Shown: positions 52,612-61,088 of the stretch, piece by piece | Layout: every line of letters starts with the position of its first letter | Position numbering within the stretch: the first letter of the stretch is position 1 | Assembly (NCBI RefSeq): GCF_008369935.1 | Contig: NZ_VTUZ01000009.1 | Span: 62,001-126,000, forward strand | Length of the DNA stretch: 64,000 nt | From: Paraburkholderia panacisoli | GTDB lineage: Bacteria > Pseudomonadota > Gammaproteobacteria > Burkholderiales > Burkholderiaceae | Reading direction: 5' to 3' | The notes under the pieces: model-generated | Told to the model about the DNA's origin: nothing | Databases searched by the model: none | Seen by the model: only the letters and a program-made list of their open reading frames with translations | Program-made: the position numbers and the translations under genes

Positions 52612-53388
52612 ATGGACGAAGCAATTGTTCTGAAAGACCTCAAAGGTCACGTGACGGTTCTTACGATGAACCGTCGCCCACATAACCTGATGGGCCCGAC
52701 ACTGTATCGCGCGTTACTCGATGAGTTCGATGAGGCGGTGAAACGCGGCTCGCGCGCGATCCTGCTGCGCAGCGGTCTGCGGCACTTCTCGGCCGGTGCC
52801 GAAGTGTCGCTTTTCCCGGATCGCATTGCCAGGCAAGGCCAGGGGCTGATGGATCCGCTTGAGGTGCTTCGCGGCTTCGAAGCACTCCCGATCCCGATCG
52901 TTGTCGCGGTGAACGGTACGTGCCTTGGCGGCGGCTTCGAAGTGGCGCTTGCCTGCGACTTCAGCGTGGTCGCCGAGTCGGCCAGGATCGGCTCAGTCGA
53001 GGTCGCGCTCGGTCTGCATCCGCTGCTCGGCGGCATCCAGCGTCAGGTGATGCGGGCCGGCCCGGCGCGTGCAAAAGAACTCGCGATGCTCGGCCGCCGT
53101 TACGACGCGGCGACGCTCGAACGCTGGGGCTTGATCAATCTCGTTGTGCCCGACGACAAACTCGATGAAGTCGCGCTGTCCGTTGCGCAGGAACTGGCGG
53201 CCGGCCCGACCATTGCGCATGCCGCGACCAAGCATCTCGTGCGGGTCGCGGTCAACGAGGGTGTCGCTGCCGCCGACGAAGCGATGTTCGAACTGCAAAA
53301 GCCGATCTGGGCGTCGCAAGATCTCAAGCGTGGACTGGAGGCCTTCGATACCGCCGGCCCGGGCACCGCCACTTTCGAAGGGAATTGA
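52612..53388 (+). CDS. Enoyl-CoA hydratase/isomerase family protein
   Basis: 258 residues from the ATG at 52612, preceded by GGAG; an ATG nine codons earlier has no site. Crotonase fold: oxyanion-hole segments HFSAGAEVSLF and NGTCLGGGFEVALACDF, then active-site region GSVEVALGLHPLLGGIQRQV with Glu in VEVALGLHP. Cytosolic; hydrates or isomerises a CoA thioester. Its stop overlaps or abuts the CoA transferase start, so the two are co-translated. Exact substrate unknown. Confidence 0.9.
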   Translation: MDEAIVLKDLKGHVTVLTMNRRPHNLMGPTLYRALLDEFDEAVKRGSRAILLRSGLRHFSAGAEVSLFPDRIARQGQGLMDPLEVLRGFEALPIPIVVAVNGTCLGGGFEVALACDFSVVAESARIGSVEVALGLHPLLGGIQRQVMRAGPARAKELAMLGRRYDAATLERWGLINLVVPDDKLDEVALSVAQELAAGPTIAHAATKHLVRVAVNEGVAAADEAMFELQKPIWASQDLKRGLEAFDTAGPGTATFEGN

Positions 53389-53389
53389 C

Positions 53390-54673
53390 ATGGCCGGACC
53401 ACTCGAAGGACTCAAGGTCGTCGATTTTTCTCGGGTGCTGGCCGGCCCGCTGTGCGCCCGGACGCTGGCCGATCTCGGTGCCGACGTAATCAAGATCGAG
53501 CCGCCGCGGCCCGATGTCTCGCGTGCTGCGTTCCCGAATCGTGATGGCATGTCGGGCTACTACGCGCAGCAGAATAGCGGCAAGCGCAACATCAGTATCG
53601 ATCTGAACGTGCCGCGCGCACGCGAGCTTGTGCTACGACTGTGCGACGAGGCGGACATCATCGTCGAGAATTTTCGGGCCGGCACGCTCAAGGGGTTCGG
53701 ACTCGACTATGACACGCTCGCGAGGCGCAATCCAAAGCTGATCTATGTGTCGATCACCGGCTACGGCCAGCGCGGCCCCTGGGCGTCGCGCATGGCTTAC
53801 GCGCCGACCGTGCAGGCCGAAGCGGGCTTTACGCACAACACGCTGCGCCATTTCGACAGCGCAGGCGACGGTCGCAAGTGGACCGACCCGCTGTCGCACG
53901 CGGATGTCTATGCGGGTCTGCAGGCGACCATCGCGGTGCTCGCGGCGGTGCGCAAACGTGAAGTAACCGGACGCGGCCAATACATCGACGTCGCGATGGC
54001 TGCCGTGATGCTGTCGATCAACGAGCGCGCTCACCTTGATCTCGCGGGTGTCGATACGGGCGCCGAGCCGGGCATCCTCGGTGCCTCAGACGGCCCGCAT
54101 TTCGTTGGCCCCGGCGGCGAAGAGTTCGTGGCAGCGCAAAGCATCGTCGGCAGCAACACGTTTCCGAACTACTTGCGCGCCATGCGCCGTATGGACCTTG
54201 CGCAGGATCCGCGCTTCAGGACCGCTGAGCGTCGCCTGCAGAACTACGAAGCGCTGCATGCCATGATCCAGACGTGGATGCTGTCGTTTCGCGATCTCAG
54301 GACGCTCGATGCGCAGCTCGACGAGGCCAAGATCGCGATAGGCCAGATCCGTACGCTGAAGGAACTGGCTGATACCGATTGGGCGAAGCAGTGGGGTGCG
54401 GTGCACGAGATCCCGGATCGCCGCGGCGGCTCGTATCTCATTCACGGCTATCCGTGGCGCTTTTCCGATGACGAGCTTGGAATGCGCAGTGCGCCGGCTT
54501 TTCGCGGCGAGGACAACGAGCAGGTGTTCCGCAGCACGGGCATGTCGGAAAGCGAGATTCGCGAGGCGATTGACGCGGGCATTCTGGTCGGTGGCCTGCC
54601 CGCTTCGGTGAAGTCCGAAGCGCAGCGACCGTCTTTGGCGGTCGTGGACATGGCCGAAACCAGGGAACCGTAA
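53390..54673 (+). CDS. CoA transferase, family III (CaiB/BaiF type)
   Basis: 427 residues from the ATG at 53390, one base after the hydratase stop. Class III motifs: LEGLKVVDFSRVLAGPLCAR, LADLGADVIKIEPP, DIIVENFRAGTLKGFGL, GYGQRGPWASRM, catalytic Asp in PLSHADVYAGLQATIAVL. Moves CoA between organic acids. With the hydratase it can activate an acid and process the CoA ester. The open frame reaching to 53144 lies inside the hydratase gene and is not real. Confidence 0.92.
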   Translation: MAGPLEGLKVVDFSRVLAGPLCARTLADLGADVIKIEPPRPDVSRAAFPNRDGMSGYYAQQNSGKRNISIDLNVPRARELVLRLCDEADIIVENFRAGTLKGFGLDYDTLARRNPKLIYVSITGYGQRGPWASRMAYAPTVQAEAGFTHNTLRHFDSAGDGRKWTDPLSHADVYAGLQATIAVLAAVRKREVTGRGQYIDVAMAAVMLSINERAHLDLAGVDTGAEPGILGASDGPHFVGPGGEEFVAAQSIVGSNTFPNYLRAMRRMDLAQDPRFRTAERRLQNYEALHAMIQTWMLSFRDLRTLDAQLDEAKIAIGQIRTLKELADTDWAKQWGAVHEIPDRRGGSYLIHGYPWRFSDDELGMRSAPAFRGEDNEQVFRSTGMSESEIREAIDAGILVGGLPASVKSEAQRPSLAVVDMAETREP

Positions 54674-54714
54674 CCGGCCGGTAAGACGCGGCGCGCGGCC
54701 GCTCATCGAGATTC

Positions 54715-55530
54715 ATGCGGTTGCCGCAGGCAGGCGAACGAGATGAGCGACGCGCGATCCTGGCCGACCCGCCTCGATTTATAATAGAAGGCGTCACTTT
54801 ATACTTCGAAAACGCCTTGAGCCCTAAGTCACCCACCGTCAAAAGCGCCGACTATCACCACGGCAATCTGCGCAATGCGCTCATTGAAGCGGGGCGCAAC
54901 GCGCTCATGGAGGTATCGGCGCAAGATTTGAGCCTGCGGTACCTCGCGCGCATGGTGGGCGTATCAGAAGCCGCGCCCTCGCGGCATTTTGCGGGCATCG
55001 ACGAACTGCTGGCCACGATCGCGGCAAGCGGTTATCGTGACCTCGCTGCGTTGCGCGTTGCGATCCGTGACAGCGAGGAAACGGCGCTTGCCAAAGCGTA
55101 CCGGATGATGCGGGTGTATGTTGAGTTCGCGCAGCGCCACAATGGGCTGTTCGGTCTGATGATCGGGCCTCGCATCGTGGCGCATCAAGCGTATCCGGAA
55201 CTCATCGAGGAAAGTAACAGATCTTTTGGGTTGTTTTGCGAGACGATCGAGGCGCTGGCTATCGAGAGTGGATGGGCCCACTCCGATCTCAAGCTCGTGA
55301 CTCATGCCGCGTGGAGTATGGAGCATGGTCTTGCCACGCTGATCCTGTCGAACCGCGCGCCACGCGCAGACACCAAAGTGGCGATACCAAAGTTGATCGA
55401 CTTCGTCGTGATGACGCTACTTAGCGCCATCACGGCGGGTCCGGATCATCTTCAGAGCGTGATCCAGCAATGCGCGGCATTACAGAAGCCAATGGCTGCG
55501 AGCACAGCTCGAAAGCGCGCCAAAGCGTAG
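54715..55530 (+). CDS. TetR/AcrR-family transcriptional regulator
   Basis: HTH about 55-100 in this frame: HHGNLRNALIEAGRNALMEV, LRYLARMVGVSEAAPSRHFA. Ligand domain follows (YVEFAQRHNGLFGLMIG). With the ATG at 54715 it is 271 residues, long for the family; a TTG at 54817 would give about 237 and sits after a TATAAT at 54780-54785, so the true start may be further in. Probable controller of the catabolic cluster and reader of the GTTAWS-N3-GTTAMY sites; this is inferred from position. Ligand may be a CoA ester or keto acid. Confidence 0.85.
   Translation: MRLPQAGERDERRAILADPPRFIIEGVTLYFENALSPKSPTVKSADYHHGNLRNALIEAGRNALMEVSAQDLSLRYLARMVGVSEAAPSRHFAGIDELLATIAASGYRDLAALRVAIRDSEETALAKAYRMMRVYVEFAQRHNGLFGLMIGPRIVAHQAYPELIEESNRSFGLFCETIEALAIESGWAHSDLKLVTHAAWSMEHGLATLILSNRAPRADTKVAIPKLIDFVVMTLLSAITAGPDHLQSVIQQCAALQKPMAASTARKRAKA
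54780..54785 (+). promoter_or_regulatory. Possible -10 box (TATAAT) inside the annotated TetR-type gene
   Basis: Perfect TATAAT 32 bases before the alternative TTG start at 54817. No good -35 element was seen. Relevant to which start codon is used. Confidence 0.35.
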
Positions 55531-55819
55531 AACGTGTACGAAATCCTGATCAATGAGCGTTGCGGCGGGGTTCGTGATCATGCTGTGAAGCGAACCTTGA
55601 GTTCGAGACGATGTTGTGGGGAGTAAGCGACGCTGGGTACGATGGCGGCGGACGTTTACAGCAGAATATCGGTCGCGCTTTTTCAACAACATCGGCCCGA
55701 GATGCGACCTCTGCGACCTGAGGCAGGCGGCCAGACGTGGTGGGTCTCTGGAAAGGCATAGTGTCCAGGTAGGTATCAATCACGATGTTCATCGGCCGTC
55801 GCCCGATAGGGAGGCTTGC

Positions 55820-56266
55820 ATGCTGGAAATCGCGCAATTCATCGCCACGCTGGGTTGTACCGTTTTTTCCGGGGCGGCGATCTACATCAGTCTCGTCGAA
55901 CATCCAGCCCGGATGCAATGCGACACCAGGACCGCTGCGACGGTCTGGGCGCCGAGCTACCGGCGGGCGACGATAATGCAGGCGCCGTTGGCCGTTTTGA
56001 GTTGCATTGCCGGTATTGCGGCGTGGTGGCTTGGGGGAGCCGCAATATGGCTAGTTGGTGCTCTGCTCATAGGCAGCGTCGTACCGTTCACCTTGATCAT
56101 CATTAAGCCCACTAACGCGCAGCTATTAACGCAAGGGCGTGATCTCGCATCGGCTGAAACGCGGGCGTCACTCGAGAAGTGGGGCCGACTTCATGCAGTT
56201 CGCAGCGTGTCGAGCCTTGCCGCCTCACTGATCTTTCTGACGACCGCATTGATCCGGCACGCGTGA
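55820..56266 (+). CDS. DUF1772 membrane protein
   Basis: 148 residues from the ATG at 55820 (GGGAGGCTTGC upstream); the frame is open to 55616 but not family-like there. Four helices with DUF1772 features: GCTVFSGAAIYISLVEHPAR, RRATIMQAPLAVLSCIAGIA, PTNAQLLTQGRDL, WGRLHAVRSVSSLAASLIFL. Function unknown. Stands between the TetR-type gene and the leftward GFA gene. Confidence 0.84.
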   Translation: MLEIAQFIATLGCTVFSGAAIYISLVEHPARMQCDTRTAATVWAPSYRRATIMQAPLAVLSCIAGIAAWWLGGAAIWLVGALLIGSVVPFTLIIIKPTNAQLLTQGRDLASAETRASLEKWGRLHAVRSVSSLAASLIFLTTALIRHA

Positions 56267-56334
56267 GCCGCAAGCGTCGCGAACCGCCCGAGCCGCATGA
56301 GCCGAACGCACTTCTCGAGAGTCCGCAAAGCGCG

Positions 56335-56739
56335 CTATCCACCGTCCTGATACTTCGGCAAGTCGTCGCTCAACGAGAGGCCGGGAAACATGCTCGCGCA
56401 CCACACGTGCCATGACGGGCGGACCCTTGTGGGGTCGTCGAGAGTCGCGTAGTTGATTTCGACCGTTTGCGGCGCTGCCGACTCGCGATACTCGAGTTGC
56501 GTACCGCAATGACCGCAGAAGCGCCGTTCGCCCCATGTGCTCGACTTATACACCCGCGGCTCCCCCCGGACGTACTCGAACTCGCCGATCGGCACCGATG
56601 CGGATGCGGTCACCGCGGCGCCGGTGGTCTTCTGGCACAAGCGACAGTGGCAGAAGCCGGCGTCGGCCGGAACAGCCGTGGCTTGATAACGGATAGCGCC
56701 GCATGCGCAACCGCCTTCCAATACGTCATCTGTCTTCAT
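56335..56739 (-). CDS. GFA-domain protein (glutathione-dependent formaldehyde-activating enzyme-like)
   Basis: 134 residues from the ATG at 56739, GGGGACAAGG upstream; an earlier in-frame TTG at 56775 is weaker. Zinc-binding cysteines of the family are all present: GGCACGAIRY, FCHCRLCQKTTGA, RFCGHCGTQLEY. Despite the name most members are not formaldehyde enzymes. Cytosolic. Confidence 0.88.
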   Translation of the reverse strand: MKTDDVLEGGCACGAIRYQATAVPADAGFCHCRLCQKTTGAAVTASASVPIGEFEYVRGEPRVYKSSTWGERRFCGHCGTQLEYRESAAPQTVEINYATLDDPTRVRPSWHVWCASMFPGLSLSDDLPKYQDGG

Positions 56740-57025
56740 CCTTGTCCCCGCATGTACTGTCGCGAACGTCTTCAAGGATACGACGCAAGCGCGGGTCGTG
56801 CAGGCGTATGAGTGATGCAGCCATGTTGGCGGCCCGCAGCTTCATTCGGACGTCGCGACTTTCGCCGCACGCGTGGCGGGCCGGCGATCGGTCATCCGTC
56901 GTTATCCGGGCCGGTTCCAATCATGGCGCAACGACTCGCGACCGTTCGTCAGCGAGCCAGCAGGCGACGCTCATTCATGTCGACGATTCACGCGCCGCCT
57001 CTACTCGAAGCAGCACTGCCGCCTT

Positions 57026-57946
57026 TCAGCTACGAGCCATCGCCTTTCCGACGTGTTCGGCGAACGCTTTCACCTTGGCCGAATGCCGGCGCTCCAGAGG
57101 ACTCACCAGATGGATCGGGATGGGGATCGTTTCCCAGTCCGGCAACATCCGCAGCACTTCGCCACTGGCCAGTTCGTCATCGAACAGCCAGGTCGGCGAA
57201 TATCCGATACCCATACCCGCGAGGACCGACGCCCGCATGACCTCACTGCTGTTGGTTTGCAGATTGCCTTGAACCCGCACGATGCGCGTGGTGCCCACCG
57301 GGTCCGCCGCGCCGGGGCCTGCCGTAAAACTCCACGCGTTGCGCATTGCCAGTTCGGTGTAGACGATACAGTTGTGATCGACCAGGTCCTCAGGAACGCG
57401 CGGCGCCTTCTTTCCTTTGGGCAGTGAGCGCACGTAGTTGCGATGCGCGATCAGCATGCGATAGGCCGTTCCCACGCGGCGCGCGATCAGACTGCTGTCC
57501 GGCAGATCGCCGATACGCACCGCGACGTCGATGCCTTGTTCGACGAGATCGACAAAACCGTCGCTCAGGCGCAGGTCGATCTTCACGGCGGGATGTTCTG
57601 CCAGAAACGACTGAACCAATGGAAACAGCTGGAGGCGCCCGAAGCCGACTGAAGCCGCGACCCGCAACCAGCCCGTCAGTTGCCGCTCGCCACGCCGCAA
57701 CGCGCCTTCGGCCTCCGCAATCTCCGCGACGAGGCGCCGCGCCTGTTCGAAATAGTGCTCACCTTCTTCCGTCAGTGCGAGTGAACGGGTCGTGCGCGTC
57801 AACAATCTTGCGCCCAGTTCACGCTCCAGCGCCGCGACCTGTTTGCTCACCGCGCTTTGTGTCGTGTCGGCCTCGTGCGCGACCGCCGAGAAGCTGCCCG
57901 CTTCCACCACGCGCACGAAAGTCTTCATTGCCTGCAGTTTGTCCAT
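57026..57946 (-). CDS. LysR-family transcriptional regulator
   Basis: 306 residues. Winged HTH about 1-60: MKTFVRVVEAGSFSAVAHEA, TTQSAVSKQVAALERELGAR; effector domain about 90-300. Divergent from the SDR gene at 58067 with 120 bases between, and a T-N11-A palindrome lies 12 bases before its start. Most likely controls the SDR / AhpD-like / reductase operon and itself. N-terminal half most typical of the TF class acting on redox or aromatic genes. Confidence 0.9.
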   Translation of the reverse strand: MDKLQAMKTFVRVVEAGSFSAVAHEADTTQSAVSKQVAALERELGARLLTRTTRSLALTEEGEHYFEQARRLVAEIAEAEGALRRGERQLTGWLRVAASVGFGRLQLFPLVQSFLAEHPAVKIDLRLSDGFVDLVEQGIDVAVRIGDLPDSSLIARRVGTAYRMLIAHRNYVRSLPKGKKAPRVPEDLVDHNCIVYTELAMRNAWSFTAGPGAADPVGTTRIVRVQGNLQTNSSEVMRASVLAGMGIGYSPTWLFDDELASGEVLRMLPDWETIPIPIHLVSPLERRHSAKVKAFAEHVGKAMARS

Positions 57947-57957
57947 TTGCTCGATTT

Positions 57958-57972
57958 ATTCCTGAGAGGAAT
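57958..57972. promoter_or_regulatory. LysR-type box ATTCCT-GAG-AGGAAT
   Basis: Perfect 6-bp inverted repeat with a T-N11-A core (57959-57971), in the divergent promoter region, 12 bases from the lysR start. Fits auto-control and control of the SDR operon. Confidence 0.6.
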
Positions 57973-58066
57973 TTGTTATATGAGCATACACCGTCTATAT
58001 CGCCAGTCTGGAATCAGTCAAAGTGCAGTCGTCGCAAACGCGATTCCAACCTGAAGGAGCACTGAC

Positions 58067-58816
58067 ATGAACTCACCCGTCGTTCTTATCACTGGCGCGC
58101 TAACCGGCATTGGCCGCGCTACCGCTCTTGCCTTCGCTCGCGAAGGAAACCGCGTGGTCGTCAGCGGCCGTCGCGAGGAGGCCGGCCAGGCGCTTGCCGC
58201 CGAACTGCGCGCACTCGGCGCCGAAGCAGAATTCCTGCGTGCCGATGTGCGTTTCGAGGCAGAAGTGCGCAGCGTCGTGGAGCAGACCGTCGAGCGTTTC
58301 GGGCGCATCGACGTGGCGGTCAACAACGCCGGCACCGAAGGTCAACTGGCCCCGATCGTCGAGCAGACCGCGACCAACTACGAAGACACGTTTTCAGTCA
58401 ACGTGCTCGGCACGCTGCTGTCGCTCAAGCACGAGATGCGCGTCATGCTGGCGCAGGGCGCGGGCTCGATCATCAACCTCTCGTCGATCGCGGGCCAGGT
58501 CGGCATTGCGGGCGCGTCGGTCTACGCGGCCAGCAAGCATGCGGTGGAAGGCCTCACGAAGAGCGCGGCGCTCGAAGGCGCTGCCGCAGGCGTGCGCGTC
58601 AACGCCGTGGCGCCCGGTCCCGTCGCCACCGAAATGCTCGACCGCTTTGCCGGCGGCAGCGAAGAGGGCAAGGCAGCTTTTCTGTCGACGATACCGGCGC
58701 GACGCGCCGCGACTCCGGACGAGATCGCCCAGACCATCGTGTTCCTTGCGAGCGACAAGGCGCGCTATCTCACCGGACAGAACATCGCAGTCGACGGCGC
58801 CTACACGGCGCAGTAA
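58067..58816 (+). CDS. SDR family oxidoreductase
   Basis: 249 residues. Cofactor motif LITGALTGIGRATALAFARE (TGxxxGIG), NNAG in VNNAGTEGQL, catalytic Ser and Tyr-x3-Lys in SSIAGQVGIAGASVYAASKH, and the terminal GQNIAVDGAYTAQ. Arg in VVVSGRREEAGQ suggests NADP. Cytosolic. GGAG before the ATG. First gene of the operon divergent from lysR; substrate unknown. Confidence 0.92.
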   Translation: MNSPVVLITGALTGIGRATALAFAREGNRVVVSGRREEAGQALAAELRALGAEAEFLRADVRFEAEVRSVVEQTVERFGRIDVAVNNAGTEGQLAPIVEQTATNYEDTFSVNVLGTLLSLKHEMRVMLAQGAGSIINLSSIAGQVGIAGASVYAASKHAVEGLTKSAALEGAAAGVRVNAVAPGPVATEMLDRFAGGSEEGKAAFLSTIPARRAATPDEIAQTIVFLASDKARYLTGQNIAVDGAYTAQ

Positions 58817-58876
58817 CACAGGGATGTTCCCACACCCTTTATCCATTGCTTCATCTTTTTACCAAGGAGTCTCACC

Positions 58877-59416
58877 ATGACCACGATCAACGTGCCGACG
58901 CGCGACGACGTTTCCCCGGCTAACCAGGCCATCTTCGACAAGCTCAAGAGCAGTCTCGGCACGGTGCCTAATCTGTACGCGACACTGGCCCATTCGGAGC
59001 ATGCGCTCGGCAACTACCTCGCATTCCAGAACGCAAAGAGTAGCATCACCGGCAAGGCGCGCGAGATCGTGAACCTCGTCGTGAGCCAGGTCAACGGCTG
59101 CGAATACTGTCTGGCGGCCCACACCGTGATCGGCAAGATGAGCGGCTTCAGCGACGAACAGATTCTCGAAATCCGCGCTGGCAACGCAAGTTTCGACGCG
59201 AAGTTCGACGCGCTCGCGCGGTTGGTGAAGAACATCGCGGTCAACCGCGGGCACGCCGATCAGGCGCTCGTCGATGCGTTCCTGGCTGCGGGCTGGACCA
59301 AAGCCAATCTGGTCGACGCGATCGTCGTGATCGGCGACAAGACCGTCACCAACTATCTGCACGCAACGACGCGCGTACCGGTGGACTTCCCCGCCGCCCC
59401 GCAACTCCCTGCGTGA
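58877..59416 (+). CDS. Carboxymuconolactone-decarboxylase/AhpD-like protein
   Basis: 179 residues. Redox pair and His in NGCEYCLAAHTVIGKMSG (Cys-x2-Cys-x3-His), the AhpD-type active site, so probably a peroxidase-like or thiol-redox protein rather than a decarboxylase. AAGGAG lies before the ATG. 60 bases after the SDR gene, one transcript likely. Confidence 0.9.
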   Translation: MTTINVPTRDDVSPANQAIFDKLKSSLGTVPNLYATLAHSEHALGNYLAFQNAKSSITGKAREIVNLVVSQVNGCEYCLAAHTVIGKMSGFSDEQILEIRAGNASFDAKFDALARLVKNIAVNRGHADQALVDAFLAAGWTKANLVDAIVVIGDKTVTNYLHATTRVPVDFPAAPQLPA

Positions 59417-59499
59417 TGGTTGCAGCCGGGCAAAGCGCGGCGCCTACGCGATGCCCGCATGGCCCGGCTGACTGAAGTTGTCCCGAATCGGAGGATGTG

Positions 59500-60903
59500 A
59501 TGTCTCAAGCTGAACATTTCGACACCGTTATTCTTGGCAGCGGCCAGGGTGGCAAGCTGCTGGCGTGGCACCTGGCGCGATCGGGCCAGCGCGTGGCCGT
59601 CGTCGAGCGTCAATGGGTGGGCGGATCGTGCCCGGCCGTTGCGTGTCTTCCCAGCAAGAACGAAATCTGGAGCGCACGCGTTGCGCATCTCGCGCAACGC
59701 GCCGGGGAGTTCGGCACGATCACCGGGCCCGTCACGATCGATATGGCGAAGGTCCGCGAGCGCAAGCGCGGCATGATCGAACGTGAAGTTGCGTTTCACC
59801 TGCAGGCGTATGCATCGAGCGGCGCCGAGCTGATCATGGGCACGGGGCGTTTCGTCGCGCCGAAAACGATCGAAGTGCAACTGAACAATGGCGAAACGCG
59901 CACGCTGAGCGGCGACCAGGTTGTCGTCAATGTCGGATCGCACGCGGCTATTCCGGATGCGCCGGGTTTGCGCGAGGCGCAACCGCTCACGCATATCGGC
60001 GCACTGGACCTCGACTACGCACCGGCTCATCTGATCGTGCTCGGCGGCGGCTATACCGGTATCGAAATGGCTCAGGCATATCGGCGCTTCGGCAGCGAGG
60101 TGACCATCGTCGAACACGGGCAGCAACTGATGGGACGTGAAGACGCCGACGTTGCCGAAGAGATGTCGCGTGTTCTGAGCGGCGAAGGAATCGACATCCT
60201 GCTCGGCGCAGAGATGCTCAGGGTGGAGGGCCAGTCCGGCAAACACGTTAGCGTCACCGTGCGCACGGCCGCCGGTGAGCAGACGATCGAAGGCAGCGAC
60301 CTTCTCGTCGCGGTGGGTCGCATTCCAAATACCGCCGGTATCGGACTGGACAAAGCCGGTGTTGCACTGGACGAACGTGGCTACATTCGCGTCAATGACC
60401 GCCTGCAAACGAGCGCACCCGGTGTGTGGGCGATCGGTGAAGTGGCGGGCAGCCCTCAATTCACGCACGTTTCCGTCGACGATTTCCGCATCGTCCGGGA
60501 TAACCTGGCGGGCGGCCATCGCAGCACGCGTGATCGTCTTGTGCCGTACACGATGTTCAGCGAGCCGCCGCTTGCGCACGTCGGCCTTAGCGAACGCGAA
60601 GCGCAGAAGCAGGGCATCGCCGTGCGCGTCGCGAAGCTACCGATGAGCAACGTGTTGCGCACCGAAGCCACCGGCGAGACGCAAGGCTTCATGAAAGTGC
60701 TCGTGTCCGCCACTGACGACCGTATTGTCGGCTTCACGATGATCGGGGCGGAGGCTGGCGAGGTGATGGCCGCGATGCAGACGGCGATGCTCGCGGAACT
60801 GCCCTATCCGAAGTTGCGCGATGCGGTGATCACTCACCTGACTTACGCGGAAGGCTTCGGTCCGTTGTTGGCGAACGTGCCGCCGCGAGCGGCGGCGCAA
60901 TGA
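59500..60903 (+). CDS. Pyridine nucleotide-disulfide oxidoreductase (mercuric reductase/Lpd-like)
   Basis: 467 residues from the ATG at 59500 (GGAGG five bases before); a GTG at 59497 also lies in frame. FAD motif VILGSGQGGKLLAWHL, redox-active pair in GGSCPAVACLPSKNEIW (Cys-x4-Cys), NAD(P) motif LIVLGGGYTGIEMAQAY, GSPQFTHVSVDDFRI near the C-terminal domain, and a C-terminal His-Leu-Thr...EGFGP dimer motif. MerA's N-terminal metal domain is absent, so mercury reduction is not claimed; with the AhpD-like protein it could form a disulfide relay. Confidence 0.88.
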   Translation: MSQAEHFDTVILGSGQGGKLLAWHLARSGQRVAVVERQWVGGSCPAVACLPSKNEIWSARVAHLAQRAGEFGTITGPVTIDMAKVRERKRGMIEREVAFHLQAYASSGAELIMGTGRFVAPKTIEVQLNNGETRTLSGDQVVVNVGSHAAIPDAPGLREAQPLTHIGALDLDYAPAHLIVLGGGYTGIEMAQAYRRFGSEVTIVEHGQQLMGREDADVAEEMSRVLSGEGIDILLGAEMLRVEGQSGKHVSVTVRTAAGEQTIEGSDLLVAVGRIPNTAGIGLDKAGVALDERGYIRVNDRLQTSAPGVWAIGEVAGSPQFTHVSVDDFRIVRDNLAGGHRSTRDRLVPYTMFSEPPLAHVGLSEREAQKQGIAVRVAKLPMSNVLRTEATGETQGFMKVLVSATDDRIVGFTMIGAEAGEVMAAMQTAMLAELPYPKLRDAVITHLTYAEGFGPLLANVPPRAAAQ

Positions 60904-60939
60904 ACCTGCCACAAGTGCCACGAGGGCATCGGCGATTCG

Positions 60940-61088
60940 CCGGTGCCCGCGCCACCGGGACCGTCGCCATCTGGTAGCCGCGTTTGCGCAGTTCGCACAC
61001 GCGAGCCCGCGGATCAATGATGTCGAGAAAGCGCGTTGGCTCGACCGTTGTGACGCTGCCGAAAACAGACAGTGCCTGCGGCAGGCGC
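60940..61088 (-). pseudogene. Remnant of an HTH_39-type small helix-turn-helix protein
   Basis: Reading leftward: ALSVFGSVTTVEPTRFLDII then DPRARVCELRKRGYQMATVP. GSVTTxExxxxLxIxDPRARVxELRKRGY fits the HTH_39 pattern of small phage- or plasmid-type regulators. The beginning merges into the thiolase stop and there is no start codon, so it is a fragment. Implies an old mobile-element boundary. Confidence 0.5.

Noticed and set aside
59497..60903. Mercuric reductase (merA) as a specific call
   Set aside because: Lacks the N-terminal metal-binding domain and the C-terminal vicinal Cys pair; no mer genes nearby.
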